NCBI GenBank assembly: GCA_009761415.1
Contig: QUOL01000023.1
Span: 124,001-188,000, forward strand
Direction of reading: 5' to 3'
Length of the DNA stretch: 64,000 nt
Source: Sarcomyxa edulis
Taxonomy: Eukaryota > Basidiomycota > Agaricomycetes > Agaricales > Mycenaceae
Numbering within the stretch: the stretch's first letter is position 1; each line of letters opens with the position of its first letter. Below the pieces are notes generated by a model. That model saw only the letters and a list, made by a program, of their open reading frames with translations, had not been told where the DNA came from and ran no database searches. Shown piece by piece: positions 25,573 through 36,186 of the stretch. The position numbers and the translations under genes are program-made.

Positions 25573-26948
25573 ATGTCCTCAGCAAATATCAACCCCCAAA
25601 AAGTCGCTGTCCTCGATAACATCAGGAAACTGATAGATTGTCTGGTCAACATCAAGGATGAGACGGGAGAGTTTCTTTTGACGCTCGAAGATGGGCGTGT
25701 CATTGACACCAAAGGTTGGAACGACTGGGAGGTAAGATCGTTTCCAAGTTTTGGGTGGCGTGAAACTGATAAGAACATGTGTAGTGGACTCACGGAATAG
25801 GTGCGAACTCAATCATATGCACAACTAGAACACACGTTTGAGAAAATGGATTGGCAGGGCTATACGGTCTCCTACGCTTCCATGAGATTACGGGAGATGA
25901 GGAGGCCCTTCGAATCGCCTTGGCATGGTTCAAGGATCGCTTCGAAGTAGGGACTACGAAGGTACAGTGAGAAGAGCCCTTCACATTGCTTATAACTGAA
26001 CGTACCTGATGTAGAATGTGAACACGATGTCGCCATTACTCACAGCTGCCTACCTTCACGAGGCGAAAGCTGCGAACTATTTGGCACATCTTGACTCCTG
26101 GGCAGAATGGGTTATGTACGATATGCCTCGAACAGATGAAGGAGGGCTCCAACATATCACGTACCTCATAGAGAATCACCAACAGCTGTGGGACGACACC
26201 TTAATGATGACTGTATTGCCATTGGCGAAAATCGGTCTGGTACTCGATCGCCAGGAGTATACAGAAGAAGCGAAAAGACAGTTTATGCTGCAGTGAGTCA
26301 GCCGTAGCTTGGATCCTGCCTGTCAACTGACAGTTATTCGTAGCGTCAAATATCTGCACGATTCACAGACTGGACTATGGTTTCATGGTGGGCGAATTTC
26401 ATGTATGTGTCTGATGTCAGGCTGACCTAGACGACGCAGGATGGACTTTCGACGGTCGGCATCATTTTGGGCGCGCAAGATGGGCTAGAGGGAACTGTTG
26501 GGTGACGGTGTCTATCCCGGACTTTGTCGAGCTATTGAAGCTGCCGGCAACCGATGGCCTTCGGATGTTCTTGGTTTCGACACTCACCTCTCAGATCGAT
26601 GCCCTCGTAAAATTGCAAGACTCGAACACTGGCTTATGGCACACCATCCTCGACGATCCAACATCATATCTCGAAGCATCCGCCACAGCGGGATTTGCAT
26701 ACGGAATACTGAAATCCTTGCGGCTCCGGTTGATCCCGAAAGAAGAGCGTTATGTCAATGCTGCGAGGAAAGCTATCCAAGGTGTTTTAGACAACATTTC
26801 GGAGAAGGGGGAGTTGAAGCAAGTGTCGTTTGGGACTCCGGTCTTCGATGATCTGGAGAGTTACAAGAATATTCCGTTGACGAGCATGCCTTACGGACAG
26901 AGTCTAGCGCTCCTGGCACTGACAGAACATCTCAGAACGTTTCTGTAG
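25573..26948 (+). CDS. GH105 unsaturated rhamnogalacturonyl hydrolase
   Basis: This is a probable unsaturated rhamnogalacturonyl hydrolase (GH105/GH88 superfamily), which removes the unsaturated uronic acid left by pectin lyases. Five or more exons join. The protein starts MSSANINPQKVAVLDNIRKL and continues WNDWEWTHGIGLYGLLRLHE, NVNTMSPLLTAAYLHEAKAA, HQQLWDDTLMMTVLPLAKIG, and FHGWTFDGRHHFGRARWARG. NCWVTVSIPDFVELLKLPAT, EASATAGFAYGILKSLRLRL and PLTSMPYGQSLALLALTEHL follow before TAG at 26946-26948. The WDDTLMM block and the WARGN(C/G)W block are family signatures. The WDDTLMM aspartate is the expected general acid/base. There is no obvious signal peptide, so it is probably intracellular and would act on imported oligosaccharides, consistent with the adjacent transporter. 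Confidence 0.9.
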
Positions 26949-27653
26949 ATAGCATCAGTGGGATGTAGACAGGTGTACAAGGAGATAAATTCCAAGTTTG
27001 TGGCTCACATTTACAGCAACTTGAAGACCGGTTGAGCAAAAGAGTTTGCAATTTCACATCACCAGTACCAAATCGGTACCGTGGCACGACTTCTTTCGTC
27101 ACTACCTGAACAGACCTGAACATTCTAGGATTCGAAAGAGGAGTTCATCAAACCTCGAACAAGACTGTAGTCCGAAACCCAGACGAAGTAATCGTTCGGG
27201 TTTTGTAATTAGCCTGACGACAAACCTCCACTTGCTCGAGGCTCGAGCCTGAGCTCTCCCCTCCGGTCAATGGGCTACAGCAAGAGTTCGAGTCGGACAA
27301 CCTGGTCTGTAATGCCTCTGAATGACGTTGTTATCATCGAAACCAAGTAGAAAGGACGCGACCTGGATGACTCTGCCGATTTGTGGCCTTGGACCAACAA
27401 CTTTGTACCACATTGGTATTGGTCTTGGTGACTCACTTGTACGTCCACTTCACGAATAATGCCAGACAGACCAACCTCGCAAGCTAGACGGTGAGGTTCC
27501 CAAACGCAATGAAACTGTCGTGGCTTGGGTATCGTTCGCTGGAGGGGAGAATGTCCGGTTTGGATATCGATGCTCCTTGTACAGCCAGTCAGCGACGCTT
27601 CTTTTTTCACCTTTCGTCCCTTCAACCAGAACCTCCATCAGCCCCCAGAAATC
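26949..27653. other. Intergenic, upstream of MYND protein gene
   Basis: Nothing recognisable. The frame of the downstream gene stays open back to about 27525 without an earlier convincing ATG. I therefore take 27654 as the start, because its N-terminal segment aligns with that of the adjacent paralog at 29623. Confidence 0.35.
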
Positions 27654-29228
27654 ATGCCCAAACCATCGAAACCGTTTCCTCCTGCAATGCCTCAGATACC
27701 TGCAAACGTGTTGCAACGACTACAGAACGACGAGCCACCGTTCACCCAATCCCTAGTTTTTTCCGAAGAATTCAACCATTATCGTCACCTCATTGCTGCT
27801 CTCGAACTGGAGCCAGATTGCAACATACCAGATACATATCTAGCTCCTCTACTGGCATCAGCGGGATTCGAGGTTGCCCAGTCTCAAACAAACGTGACGA
27901 TGAGTTGGTTGCACCTTGCTGCAATGAAGGGCGATATTCTTCTTGCCTATGAGATGATAAGGATGGGAGCCTCTCTTTCCGCGAAGGATGATTTGGGAAG
28001 ATCACCTCTGTACTTCGGGTGCTATATGCTTTCTACGTGTTCTCGTGACGAGAGCATTCTAGACGAGGCAATATCCCAAATCGCACGTATCTGCATCTTG
28101 CTGGTGGAGCAGCATTCCGACGTCAATGAAACGCACAACGGGATTTCGCTTCTTCGCCTCGCCTGTGCTTCTCACTCATGGGAGCTCATACGAGTACTTC
28201 TTACTCATGCCGCAAACCCGACACCTCCCGGGCTCCCTAGTCGACACTACCCAATAATGGCTTTCAAAACCGACAGCGAAAAGGAACGATACACCTCTCT
28301 CATCCCCACAACCCCCAAAACTCGACCTCTACGTCCTTGTCCATGCTGGTCTGGCAAGAACTTGGAAGACTGTCATGCAGATGGGACACAGAGACCTTAT
28401 CCAAGCACGTTTTTGTGCATATGCATGTCGCGCAAAGTATACAAAAAATGCTGCGAGAAGAAAGGAATCAAGATTACTGAGGAGTGGTACCCCCCAGGAT
28501 TATACATTTTAGCCACAACCTCGACGGAAGTGTCTGTCTCGGATTTACCTGAGTCAGCTGCAGGGTTTCTGCGCGCTGTTCAGCAAAACGAGCCGAAAAT
28601 GACTACTGAAGGCGTTGCCTCGTACATGCACATAAAAACCCTTGTTCTAAAGCGGCTCGTGTCTAGTGGGCAAGTCGATCCTGCATATGCACATGCTGCA
28701 GAAAATCTTGATTTCATACCTTCGTAAGTCATCTCTCGAATTTTTTTTTGTCTGTATCTATAATGTCTCGTCGTAGACCGTGGTCTTCCCTCCTCTCGAA
28801 AGTCGAGAGGACTGGTCGTGTAGAAGAATGGAACGACCTCGTCGATCAATACATTGCCTCAGGAAGAGATAAACGCAACCGAGTAGAAGTCGAAAACGTC
28901 GCGAAGATCGGACTAGAAGGAGGTCCTCTCTACCGCAGATGCGAAGATACTGGATGTCGAAATCTAGAGGGTAGAAACGGTGTCAAAATTTACACTTGCA
29001 CTGGATGCCACAAGGTCGGAAACTTCGATCATTGTTGACTAGCGTACTTCTCTGATAACTGCTATAGACTGTATATTGCAGCAGAACCTGTCAAGAACGT
29101 GCCTGGAGTGCACATAGAGCGGTTTGCAAATCTAACAGAGCGGAAGTACAACTGCTTCCTTCGCAGGCCGCTTTTCGAGTTGGGTGCATGCAGACTTGTA
29201 CAGACCTCATAGGAAGTATTGATTTCTG
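27654..29228 (+). CDS. Ankyrin / SEC-C-like / MYND zinc-finger protein
   Basis: Three exons (27654-28723, 28777-29014, 29068-29228) encode about 489 residues. The N-terminal part has PQIPANVLQRLQNDEPPFTQ, then two or three ankyrin-like repeats (TMSWLHLAAMKGDILLAYEM, GRSPLYFGCYM, LLRLACASHSWELIRVLLTH). A double SEC-C-like metal-binding motif follows (CPCWSGKNLEDCH and ICMSRKVYKKCC). A helical region with EEWNDLVDQYIASGRDKR precedes a C-terminal MYND finger: CEDTGC, YTCTGC, VYCSRTC, ERAWSAHRAVC. MYND and ankyrin modules bind proteins, and no enzymatic role can be inferred. The gene at 29623 is a tandem paralog with the same domain order, split by a retrotransposon. This copy looks intact. Confidence 0.8.
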
Positions 29229-29622
29229 ACGAGTCATATTTGTTCGTGGGCACCGAGTGCTATTTGCGTTATCTGCCTCTCTTGCCACCGAACGCCCAGA
29301 TCTTTATTCTACATACAAATTGTTTTCGATATTTTCCCCTGGTGAGCACGCGTTGTTCTTTTTCCTCCATCGTTGTCTTGCGAGTACAGAGAAATTATAT
29401 TTTCTTCATCGTTCCTACTATTCCCTCAACAAGACTCTCAAGTCTGGCCTATCAGCACTTGCATATTGTGTTACAATTTCCGCAAATTAACACGTTTCCG
29501 CCTAAACTAAGTTGTTCCGAACTCACGTGTACAGAGTTCTTGCTATTGACCATAGTGCCGCAGTGCAGCCGTACACTCAATTCCAGCTCATCCCATCTCA
29601 GGCTCTAGAGATCTCCACTATC
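29229..29622. other. Intergenic between tandem paralogs
   Basis: This is the promoter and leader of the second MYND paralog. It is pyrimidine-rich near 29340-29480. No gene is visible. Confidence 0.35.
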
Positions 29623-30368
29623 ATGTCCCAAAGATCGATAGCAAAACTGTATGGGTGTCCTCTCGCAAAACCCCAGATACCTGCAAACGTCTTGCAACGA
29701 CTCAAGGACGACGAAACCTTGCCATATAATGATTCTATAGTCTTCACCGAGAATCTCAACCTATATCGCCATACTATAGCTGCAATGCAACTGACACCAG
29801 ACTGCGATGTTCTGACTTCGTTTACACGAGAGCGAATATCGAGATTTGAGTTGACCCAATCCCAGAGGAACACGACGATGAGTTGGCTGCACCTTGCAGT
29901 GTGTACTGCAGATCTTCCGCTCGCGTACGAAATGATACGGCTGGGGACGTCTGTGTCTGCGAAGGATTCCTTGGGAAGATCGCCTCTATATCTTGGATGC
30001 TATCTGCTCTCTCTTCTGACGCATGGGCGACGTAGCGTGATCCCGATACATGATCTGTTGAACCAAGCGACCTCTGGGATCTCTCGTATCTGCGTTTTGC
30101 TGGTTGGACAGCACTCTGATGTGAACGAGGTCCACGACAAATCTACACTACTTTATCTTACCTGTGCTTCTCGCTCTTGGGACCTTATACAAGTGCTTCT
30201 CGCCCACGGAGCAAACACTACACCCCCTGAACTTCCACGCGATAGATATCCGATAGCGGCTTTCGAAATGGGAGATGACAAGGAACGATATACTTCCCTT
30301 ATCTCTGTCACATCTTTCGAAAGCCGGCCACCTCGTCATTGCCCTTGCTGGTCTGGCAAGAACTTGTA
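29623..30368 (+). pseudogene. MYND paralog, 5' half (split by retrotransposon)
   Basis: This is the N-terminal 248 codons of a paralog of the gene at 27654: PQIPANVLQRLKDDETLPYN, ankyrin-like TMSWLHLAVCTADLPLAYEM and GRSPLYLGCYLLSLL, and the first SEC-C half CPCWSGKNL. The frame is broken after base 30364 by a Ty3/gypsy LTR, whose second to fourth bases supply an immediate TAG (30366-30368). What remains would be a truncated protein lacking the second SEC-C motif and the MYND finger. Joining 30364 to 45840 restores the reading frame (GKN-LDDCHGDG), matching the intact paralog. The remaining coding sequence shows no other damage, so disruption is recent. Confidence 0.85.
30361..30364 (+). repeat. 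Target-site duplication AACT, left copy
   Basis: AACT precedes the 5' LTR and is repeated directly after the 3' LTR. A single copy restores the host reading frame. Confidence 0.85.
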
Positions 30369-30640
30369 GGGTATCCTCTATGGCTGAGTACGGATCTCGC
30401 CATCGCAGCACCGGCGGCTGTGCGATTAGATATGACTTTTCCATTGTTCTTGCACCTCACGTTTTCCATGCACTCCACACGAGGCTCTTCCCATATAGTC
30501 TTTTGGACATTCGTTTTCTATTCTTCCTTCTTCCCACTACCTACTACTATTTGTGTCTACGTCTACTCCCGAATCCATCCCATTTTCCATTCTTAGTCTC
30601 TGTGTCCCCTTCCGAACTCAACAAGCAGCATCCCCCTACA
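30365..30640 (+). repeat. 5' LTR of gypsy element
   Basis: This 276-bp LTR runs from TGTAGGGTATCC to CATCCCCCTACA, with a 7-bp terminal inverted repeat. It matches 45560-45835 with no difference that I could find. Confidence 0.92.
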
Positions 30641-30643
30641 TAT

Positions 30644-30660
30644 TGGAGCCCACCGCGAGG
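30644..30660 (+). other. Candidate primer-binding site
   Basis: TGGAGCCCACCGCGAGG starts three bases after the 5' LTR. TGG is the expected complement of a tRNA 3' CCA end. I could not assign the tRNA. Confidence 0.45.
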
Positions 30661-30919
30661 GGACAAGGCTAAAGAATTGGCCTTGAACCTATCCCAACAA
30701 CCGAACACCTTCCAAATCCACCATTCCCCCTCGACGGCGTGAGCCACCTCCGCCGAGTAGAATCTTACCTCGACGCGTCGGTCTCGCCAACTCACCGTAC
30801 GCTCGTGACCGAGTCGACCAAACCGAAGTCTCCGAACCAAGTCCATCCACGTCCCAAGTCCCCAATCCAAGAGCGAAGAAAGGCAAAGCGCCTGTCGTAC
30901 CTAAATCGTCTCAGTCGAA

Positions 30920-31109
30920 ACAAGAGTCCCAGTCCGTCGAAGAGTCCCAGTCCATCGTCGAAGAGTCCCAGTCCGTCCCCAAAGAATCAAGTCCCAGTCC
31001 CGAAGCGTCAGTCCCGTCAGTTCCGTCCGTCCCGCCAGTCTCGTCCGTTCCATCAGTCCCGTCAGTCCCAAGTCCATCAGTCCCCAGTCCGTCAGTATCG
31101 CCGTCGAAG
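30920..31109 (+). repeat. Imperfect tandem repeats upstream of gag
   Basis: A short unit based on AGTCCCAGTCC and its variant GTCCCGTCAG is repeated many times. In the gag frame it would encode Ser/Pro/Val-rich sequence (SVPSVPSVPPVSSVPSVP). The frame is open from about 30678 up to the gag ATG but contains no ATG, so whether it is translated is unclear. Confidence 0.6.
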
Positions 31110-33686
31110 ATGTCCCAGCAAGCCGGAGCGCCAAGAACAGGCATCGCGGCCATGCCCCCCGTGAAGTCGAGTCGAGCGCCGTTTTTCGATGGAGAGCCGT
31201 CCGAGTTGAAAGAGTTCCTAGAGTTGTTTGGAGAAGTCGCGGATGGTTGTCAGTTGACAGATGCCGATAAGGCGACATCTGTGGTAAGGTATACAGAGAA
31301 GAAGATCAAGAGGTTTTGGATGAGCTTACCAGGTTACGAAGCCAAAGATTGGCCGGTGCTCAAGGCATCCATCATTGGCGCTTATCCAGGTGCAGACAAG
31401 GGTGTCAAGTACACGAGACGACACCTAGAGAAGATTACCAAAGCAAACGTGAGCGAAGAAATCCTTTCTGAAACTGACCTTCTTCGTTATTACCAGGAAT
31501 TTCGTCCCGTCGCAAAGTGGCTAGAAAACGAGAGGAAAATCAGCACCGACGAATTGGATAGGTATTTTTGGTACGGCTTACATCCCACAGCTCGTGTTGC
31601 CATACGTCAACGCATCGAAGTCAAGGAGCCCGCCTACACTCGAGACAAGCCTCCAACCATGGACAAGGTCCTCGAGCACGGTCGATACGTCTACTCGGAC
31701 GACGCATTCGATGCCGAATTCGACGATCCGATCGCAACCCGTTTGAAGAAGGGTGGGAAGGAGAAAAGGAAGAGTCGGAAGAGAGGAAAGAAGAGGGCGA
31801 AGGATTCTGATGACAGTGAGAGCGACAGTGAGGAGGACGAGAGCAGCAGTGAGAGTGAGAGTGAGTCGTCGTCGTCTGAGGAAGAAGAGAGAAGAAGGAA
31901 GAAGAAAAAGAAGTCGAAGAAGGGAAAGGAGACGGTGGAGAGGGAAGTACGCACCAAGAAAGTCACGTTCGACGATTCCGCACGAAAGAAAAGCGACCTC
32001 GATGACATTGAAGAACTCACCAAGAAGCTACATGGTCTTCGAGTCGGCGATGCGGCCTATGCTGGATGCTACGCTCGTCTCGTATCGCTCTCACCTGCCA
32101 TGGCTAACCATATCCCTTCTCCGTGGCAGACTCCTACTGCAACCACCGCCGCCGCCCCATCCTATCACAACCCGCCAAACGCCAGAGCTGTGCCTCGAGT
32201 TCCTTGGGACCAGCGTATGAACGAGCCGAACAATTTGTGTTACTTTTGTCGAGGCGAATCCCACCGAGTTTCCGAGTGTCCGATAGCTGCAGAATATACC
32301 AGGGCTGGCCGAACCAGAGTCGACGAAAATGGATTCCACGTACACAGTGATGGTTCCCGGATCCGTCGTCATCCTGACGGAATCAAAGCAGCTATAGACC
32401 AACGGTGGGGAGGACCATTAGCAATGCCCAACGACCGACAACCCCCTCCACACTTACCTGCAGCCGCCGCCAATTTTTTCGAGATTTTCCCTGAAGGAGA
32501 TACCCAAGCCGTGATCACTGAGGTCAAAGTCGAGGTGGAGAAGGAGGAAGTGGAGGACCAGAGTGATGAGGAAGGGGAAGACGAGTTTGTGTGGGGTGCG
32601 ATCGAAGAGTTGGAAATGTTGGAGTCGGAAGGTTTTGCGGTGACGAGGGCAGAGGCTAGGGCTAAAGCGAAGAGGGTGGAGGTTAGCAAGCAGTCTGAGA
32701 CGAAGAAGAACGATGGAGAAGGGGATAAAAAGAAATACACCGTCAATGAAGAGGAAAAGAGGAAGGAAAATGCGAATAAAGCCAGATATACCGTCAAGGA
32801 AAAGGAGAGGGTCGAGGAAAAGGTGGTTGAAGAGAAGGAAGATGAAGTAGATAGAAACGAACCATATTTCGAGCCTCGACAACCCGCATACCACTACGAG
32901 TCCAAGGCTGCCGATCCTCAAGCAGCGTCGAAGTTTCGCAACAGGATCCTCGAAGCGGTGGTTCCAAATGTCACCGTAGGCGACCTGGTATCTCTCAGTG
33001 GCGACTTACGAAAAGAAATAGTCGACTATACACGCACCGTCCGTATCGCGAAGCCGTCAACTCGAAAATCCACTCCAGCAGCCACATCTTTTTCCTCAGT
33101 CTTTGTCCCACTTCAGTACACCACCCCACTTCGCGAAATCGATATCCTAGTCGGTGGGAAGTCCTTAGAGAAGGGTTTGCTGGATGAAGGCTCAGAAATC
33201 GTAGTTGTCCGTCGAGATTTGTGGGAAGAATTGGGGTTTCAGGTGAACAAGGAGAAGATGATGATGATGCAGACTGCCAACGGAGGAAAAGAAGCGATGG
33301 AGGGTTGTGCTGAGTTCCTGGAGTTCGAGGTAGATGGCATGAAGACATGGGCCCACGCATTCGTCGTTCCAAACGCACCTTATCGAGTTCTCTTGGGTCG
33401 ACCGTGGCAGCGCAGCGTGTTGTTAGCCAAAGTGGAATTCGAAGACGGGCGGGTGCAGGTGAAGTTGAAGGATCCCATGGATAGGAAAAACGAGAGGGTG
33501 GTGGAGACGTCGGCCAGAAACGTGAGAGAGAGGGAGCAGAAGGGAGCGTTTGCGATGTGTGTGGAAGATGTGGTGGCAGCATGGGCGGTTGGAGATAAGA
33601 TCGATCAAGTTGTCGATCTCGATCATCCTAGGAATTATATCTTATCTACATCAGCAAAAGGGACCGGGCCTCTTGACGGCCCGTAA
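31110..33686 (+). CDS. gag: Gag and protease polyprotein of gypsy element
   Basis: The 858-residue frame starts MSQQAGAPRTG. Residues about 30-200 form the capsid-like region (FFDGEPSELKEFLELFGEVA, KRFWMSLPGYEAKDWPVLKA, AYPGADKGVKYTRRHLEKIT). A very charged Lys/Ser/Glu stretch follows (about 215-290). A CCHC zinc knuckle starts at residue 377 (CYFCRGESHRVSEC). The C-terminal third contains a retropepsin-like domain: ILVGGKSLEKGLLDEGSEIV with the catalytic aspartate at about residue 692, and PYRVLLGRPWQ. The active-site motif is DEGS instead of DTG/DSG. The frame ends at a TAA (33684-33686) that begins exactly at the proposed insertion junction, so the native C-terminus was probably about 20 residues longer. 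No introns are evident. Confidence 0.88.
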   Translation: MSQQAGAPRTGIAAMPPVKSSRAPFFDGEPSELKEFLELFGEVADGCQLTDADKATSVVRYTEKKIKRFWMSLPGYEAKDWPVLKASIIGAYPGADKGVKYTRRHLEKITKANVSEEILSETDLLRYYQEFRPVAKWLENERKISTDELDRYFWYGLHPTARVAIRQRIEVKEPAYTRDKPPTMDKVLEHGRYVYSDDAFDAEFDDPIATRLKKGGKEKRKSRKRGKKRAKDSDDSESDSEEDESSSESESESSSSEEEERRRKKKKKSKKGKETVEREVRTKKVTFDDSARKKSDLDDIEELTKKLHGLRVGDAAYAGCYARLVSLSPAMANHIPSPWQTPTATTAAAPSYHNPPNARAVPRVPWDQRMNEPNNLCYFCRGESHRVSECPIAAEYTRAGRTRVDENGFHVHSDGSRIRRHPDGIKAAIDQRWGGPLAMPNDRQPPPHLPAAAANFFEIFPEGDTQAVITEVKVEVEKEEVEDQSDEEGEDEFVWGAIEELEMLESEGFAVTRAEARAKAKRVEVSKQSETKKNDGEGDKKKYTVNEEEKRKENANKARYTVKEKERVEEKVVEEKEDEVDRNEPYFEPRQPAYHYESKAADPQAASKFRNRILEAVVPNVTVGDLVSLSGDLRKEIVDYTRTVRIAKPSTRKSTPAATSFSSVFVPLQYTTPLREIDILVGGKSLEKGLLDEGSEIVVVRRDLWEELGFQVNKEKMMMMQTANGGKEAMEGCAEFLEFEVDGMKTWAHAFVVPNAPYRVLLGRPWQRSVLLAKVEFEDGRVQVKLKDPMDRKNERVVETSARNVREREQKGAFAMCVEDVVAAWAVGDKIDQVVDLDHPRNYILSTSAKGTGPLDGP
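33675..33683 (+). repeat. Candidate 9-bp target duplication, left
   Basis: GACGGCCCG, the last three sense codons of the present gag frame, recurs at 42111-42119. Confidence 0.45.
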
Positions 33687-33929
33687 TTCGTCGTGAAGCT
33701 CAAAATCCGTCATGAAGCTCGAAATGTTCATGACCATCTCATGAGAGCCTCGTCAAAAGACTAAGTTTTCAGAACTTCTCATGAGGCCTCGCGTAGTTAT
33801 CGAGGCTCATGAGGCTATTTGGGGTTCACGAGGGTTAGGGAGCTTGGTGAGGCTCTTTAGGCTTAGTGACCTTATTGCAATTGAGCTCGAATATAGCCGT
33901 AATAAAATAATATTGCACTAAGTCTAAGT

Positions 33930-35370
33930 CTACTAGAGTCCTACAGGAAATGGCAAGCGGATGAAGTAGGTGTCGAGAGAGCGAGTAGGAACAGTCTGAG
34001 AGGTGCGAGTAAATGAGCAAGGCAACTGCTAGGAAAAGTCAAGTCAGACTTGCAGATCGAAAGGACACGGAACTGAGCACATACCGAGAAATATAGAGAA
34101 GAACTGGTACAAGAACAGCTACAAGATAAGTCACTGAGTAGATATGGAACAAAGCATGAGGAGACGGCATACCTTTGGGAGATGCCGGGTGGTGGAGCGA
34201 CAGAAAGAGCGATACGATGCGATGCGACGATTAGCGATGATGAGCGGTGGATTATAGGCTACTGAGAGGTAGTTATCAGCGATACAGAAAGGAACTTGAG
34301 AGTGAGTACGTGCCGATGGGTAACGATGAATAGTGCGCAGTCGCGGTAACAATTACCGGTGAATATCGAAGGGTACTGGAAGGTAATCAGGTCAATGACA
34401 TAGATACGAAGACTACGCTTGATCACATACCAAGAATATACAGTTATTTGCATGGGAGAGAGCTAGGTATGCCATGAGTATAGTTAAAGTTGTGGACAAG
34501 ACAAGTACTTACCGTTGTAGTCGTTGATAGCCGAGTGATGACTATTGAGAGACTGCGAAGGTAAATTACATCAGGAGGAATAGTGATAGGAGAGGTCGAC
34601 GTACGGCAATGATGAGCCTCGAAGCGGTGCAAGACAGAAAAAGGCTATCTGCTAGAAATGTCAGAAAGTCGAGTCGCAATCAAATAATCACATACAGGTG
34701 ACATGATAAGATGAGAAGTCCTCGTCACTGTTGTTGATGCCGTCGTAAGAGCTGCTGTCAACAAGAGACAAGCCAAAGACCGTCCTATAAGTATGATATC
34801 TCGAGCTCGACAGACTTACGTGATCGGACGTACTGTTGCCACCTTTCGAGAGTCTTCGTGGGATATCGGACGTTCCGTACTGAGAGCCCCATTTCTCCAG
34901 CGAGTTGAATCCGAAGAATGGAGTTTAAACCAATCCACATCGTAATGTGGATTGGTAGGATGATGGGACGAGTTTGTCGACTTAAATTCCTGACGGAAAC
35001 GCGACAACCCCGCATGATATGGTGAGGAAGAATATTGTGAGAAACCATGGTATATTGCATTAACAATATCCATTTCTGCATCCCCCGGGTCTTTAGACCC
35101 GCATATAGGGATATATAGACGCACGACGCGTCTGGAATTTGGCCATGTTGCGATATTACTGAGTTTTCGCCAGAGAAGCCGTTGTGCAGTCAATTGTGGG
35201 GCTACGGCTCGAAATCTCCGTGAAGGGTGTCAGCCAGACCTGTCCAAAATGGCATACCTCGAACGAGAGCGAGCAGATGAGAGGCCGGAGGAGGAGAATT
35301 GACGACACCCCAGGCACATGGTGGTCCTGGAGGTAAAGACATTTCAAAGTCCGCCCGATCTGCATTTGGA
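33930..35370 (-). other. Possible unrecognised gene of the gag-pol insertion
   Basis: On the minus strand several open pieces alternate with GT...AG intervals. The longest, 35193-34816, contains WRKLSNIATWPNSRRVVRLY, DAEMDIVNAIYHGFSQYSSS and HYDVDWFKLHSSDSTRWRNG. An upstream piece at about 35370-35210 contains MSLPPGPPCAWGVVNSPPPA. Smaller putative exons lie at 34130-33960. I could not join them into one convincing protein and recognise no domain. It may be a gene of the unclassified element or decayed sequence. Confidence 0.25.
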
Positions 35371-35878
35371 CTTAGACGCGTCGCGTCGAAGTCGCGTCAC
35401 CGTCGACCTTGACTTGTCTAAGTCCCTCCTCAGGCTCAAGGTGCCCAGATAGTCGAATACTGGTTAGTATACTCTAGACCACAATGGATGTGAGGCAAAG
35501 GTCCTTGTTCTATTATTTTCCGAGTAGCGCGAAGCCAGAACATTAATTATTCTGCGGTGTCAATCCACCGGAAGATGGACAAGATAGAGGCATATGCCAT
35601 CCGGAGTATAAATCAGCATAAGCCAGTGAATTGTCTCCTACAGAGGACCAAAGGGGCTAAGACTGAATCAACGAGACTGGACGTTGACCGGCGCAAAACC
35701 CGGCGAGTACCAGTAGATTTCACCTGCGACAGGTGCGTCTTTGATCAGAGACGTCGGATAGTGATTAGGCCGCGTCAGATGAGGTTGTACCAAGTATATA
35801 GCAAATTTATAGGACTACTTCACCGTTCGAGAGTACCGAAAAATGTCCCTGAAGTGCGCCAACCACGATTTCTCTCGA

Positions 35879-35886
35879 GCCTCGGG
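35879..35886 (+). repeat. hAT 8-bp target duplication, left
   Basis: GCCTCGGG directly before the left terminal inverted repeat, matching 41983-41990. Confidence 0.9.
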
Positions 35887-35908
35887 TAAAGCTGCCGTTG
35901 TTCGGTTC
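35887..35908 (+). repeat. hAT left terminal inverted repeat
   Basis: This 22-bp repeat differs from the inverted right copy at one position. It is followed to about 36070 by GGTTC/GAACC-rich subterminal sequence. Confidence 0.88.
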
Positions 35909-36181
35909 TGAACCGGGTTGAACCGGTTCAGAACCGCGGACCGAACCCATGTTCGGTCCACGACAAACCCTTTGTGGCAGGTTCACCGCGGGTCAGGTTC
36001 AGGTTACTGACCATTAGCTACTTCTGCGAACCCTCTTGGACATGTTCGAACATCTGCGAACCGCTGAACCTGCCACTTTGGGAGACGTAACGTAGATTAA
36101 ACTTTTTAATCGTACAGACCGTTCAAAAAAATGGAAGATTGAATTGTACTATTATTTCGTACTACCTAAAGCTCAAAACTC

Positions 36182-36186
36182 AGAAA
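36182..36186 (+). repeat. 5-bp target duplication AGAAA, left
   Basis: AGAAA before the left LTR, repeated at 38401-38405. Confidence 0.8.

Noticed and set aside
31691..32023. Open frame antisense to gag (Ser/Leu/Phe-rich)
   Set aside because: It is the complement of the Lys/Glu/Ser-rich low-complexity part of gag and has no independent motif.
34915..34960. Short perfect hairpin ATCCACAT...ATGTGGAT
   Set aside because: An isolated small palindrome within the unclassified insertion; no terminator or transposon-end role can be supported.
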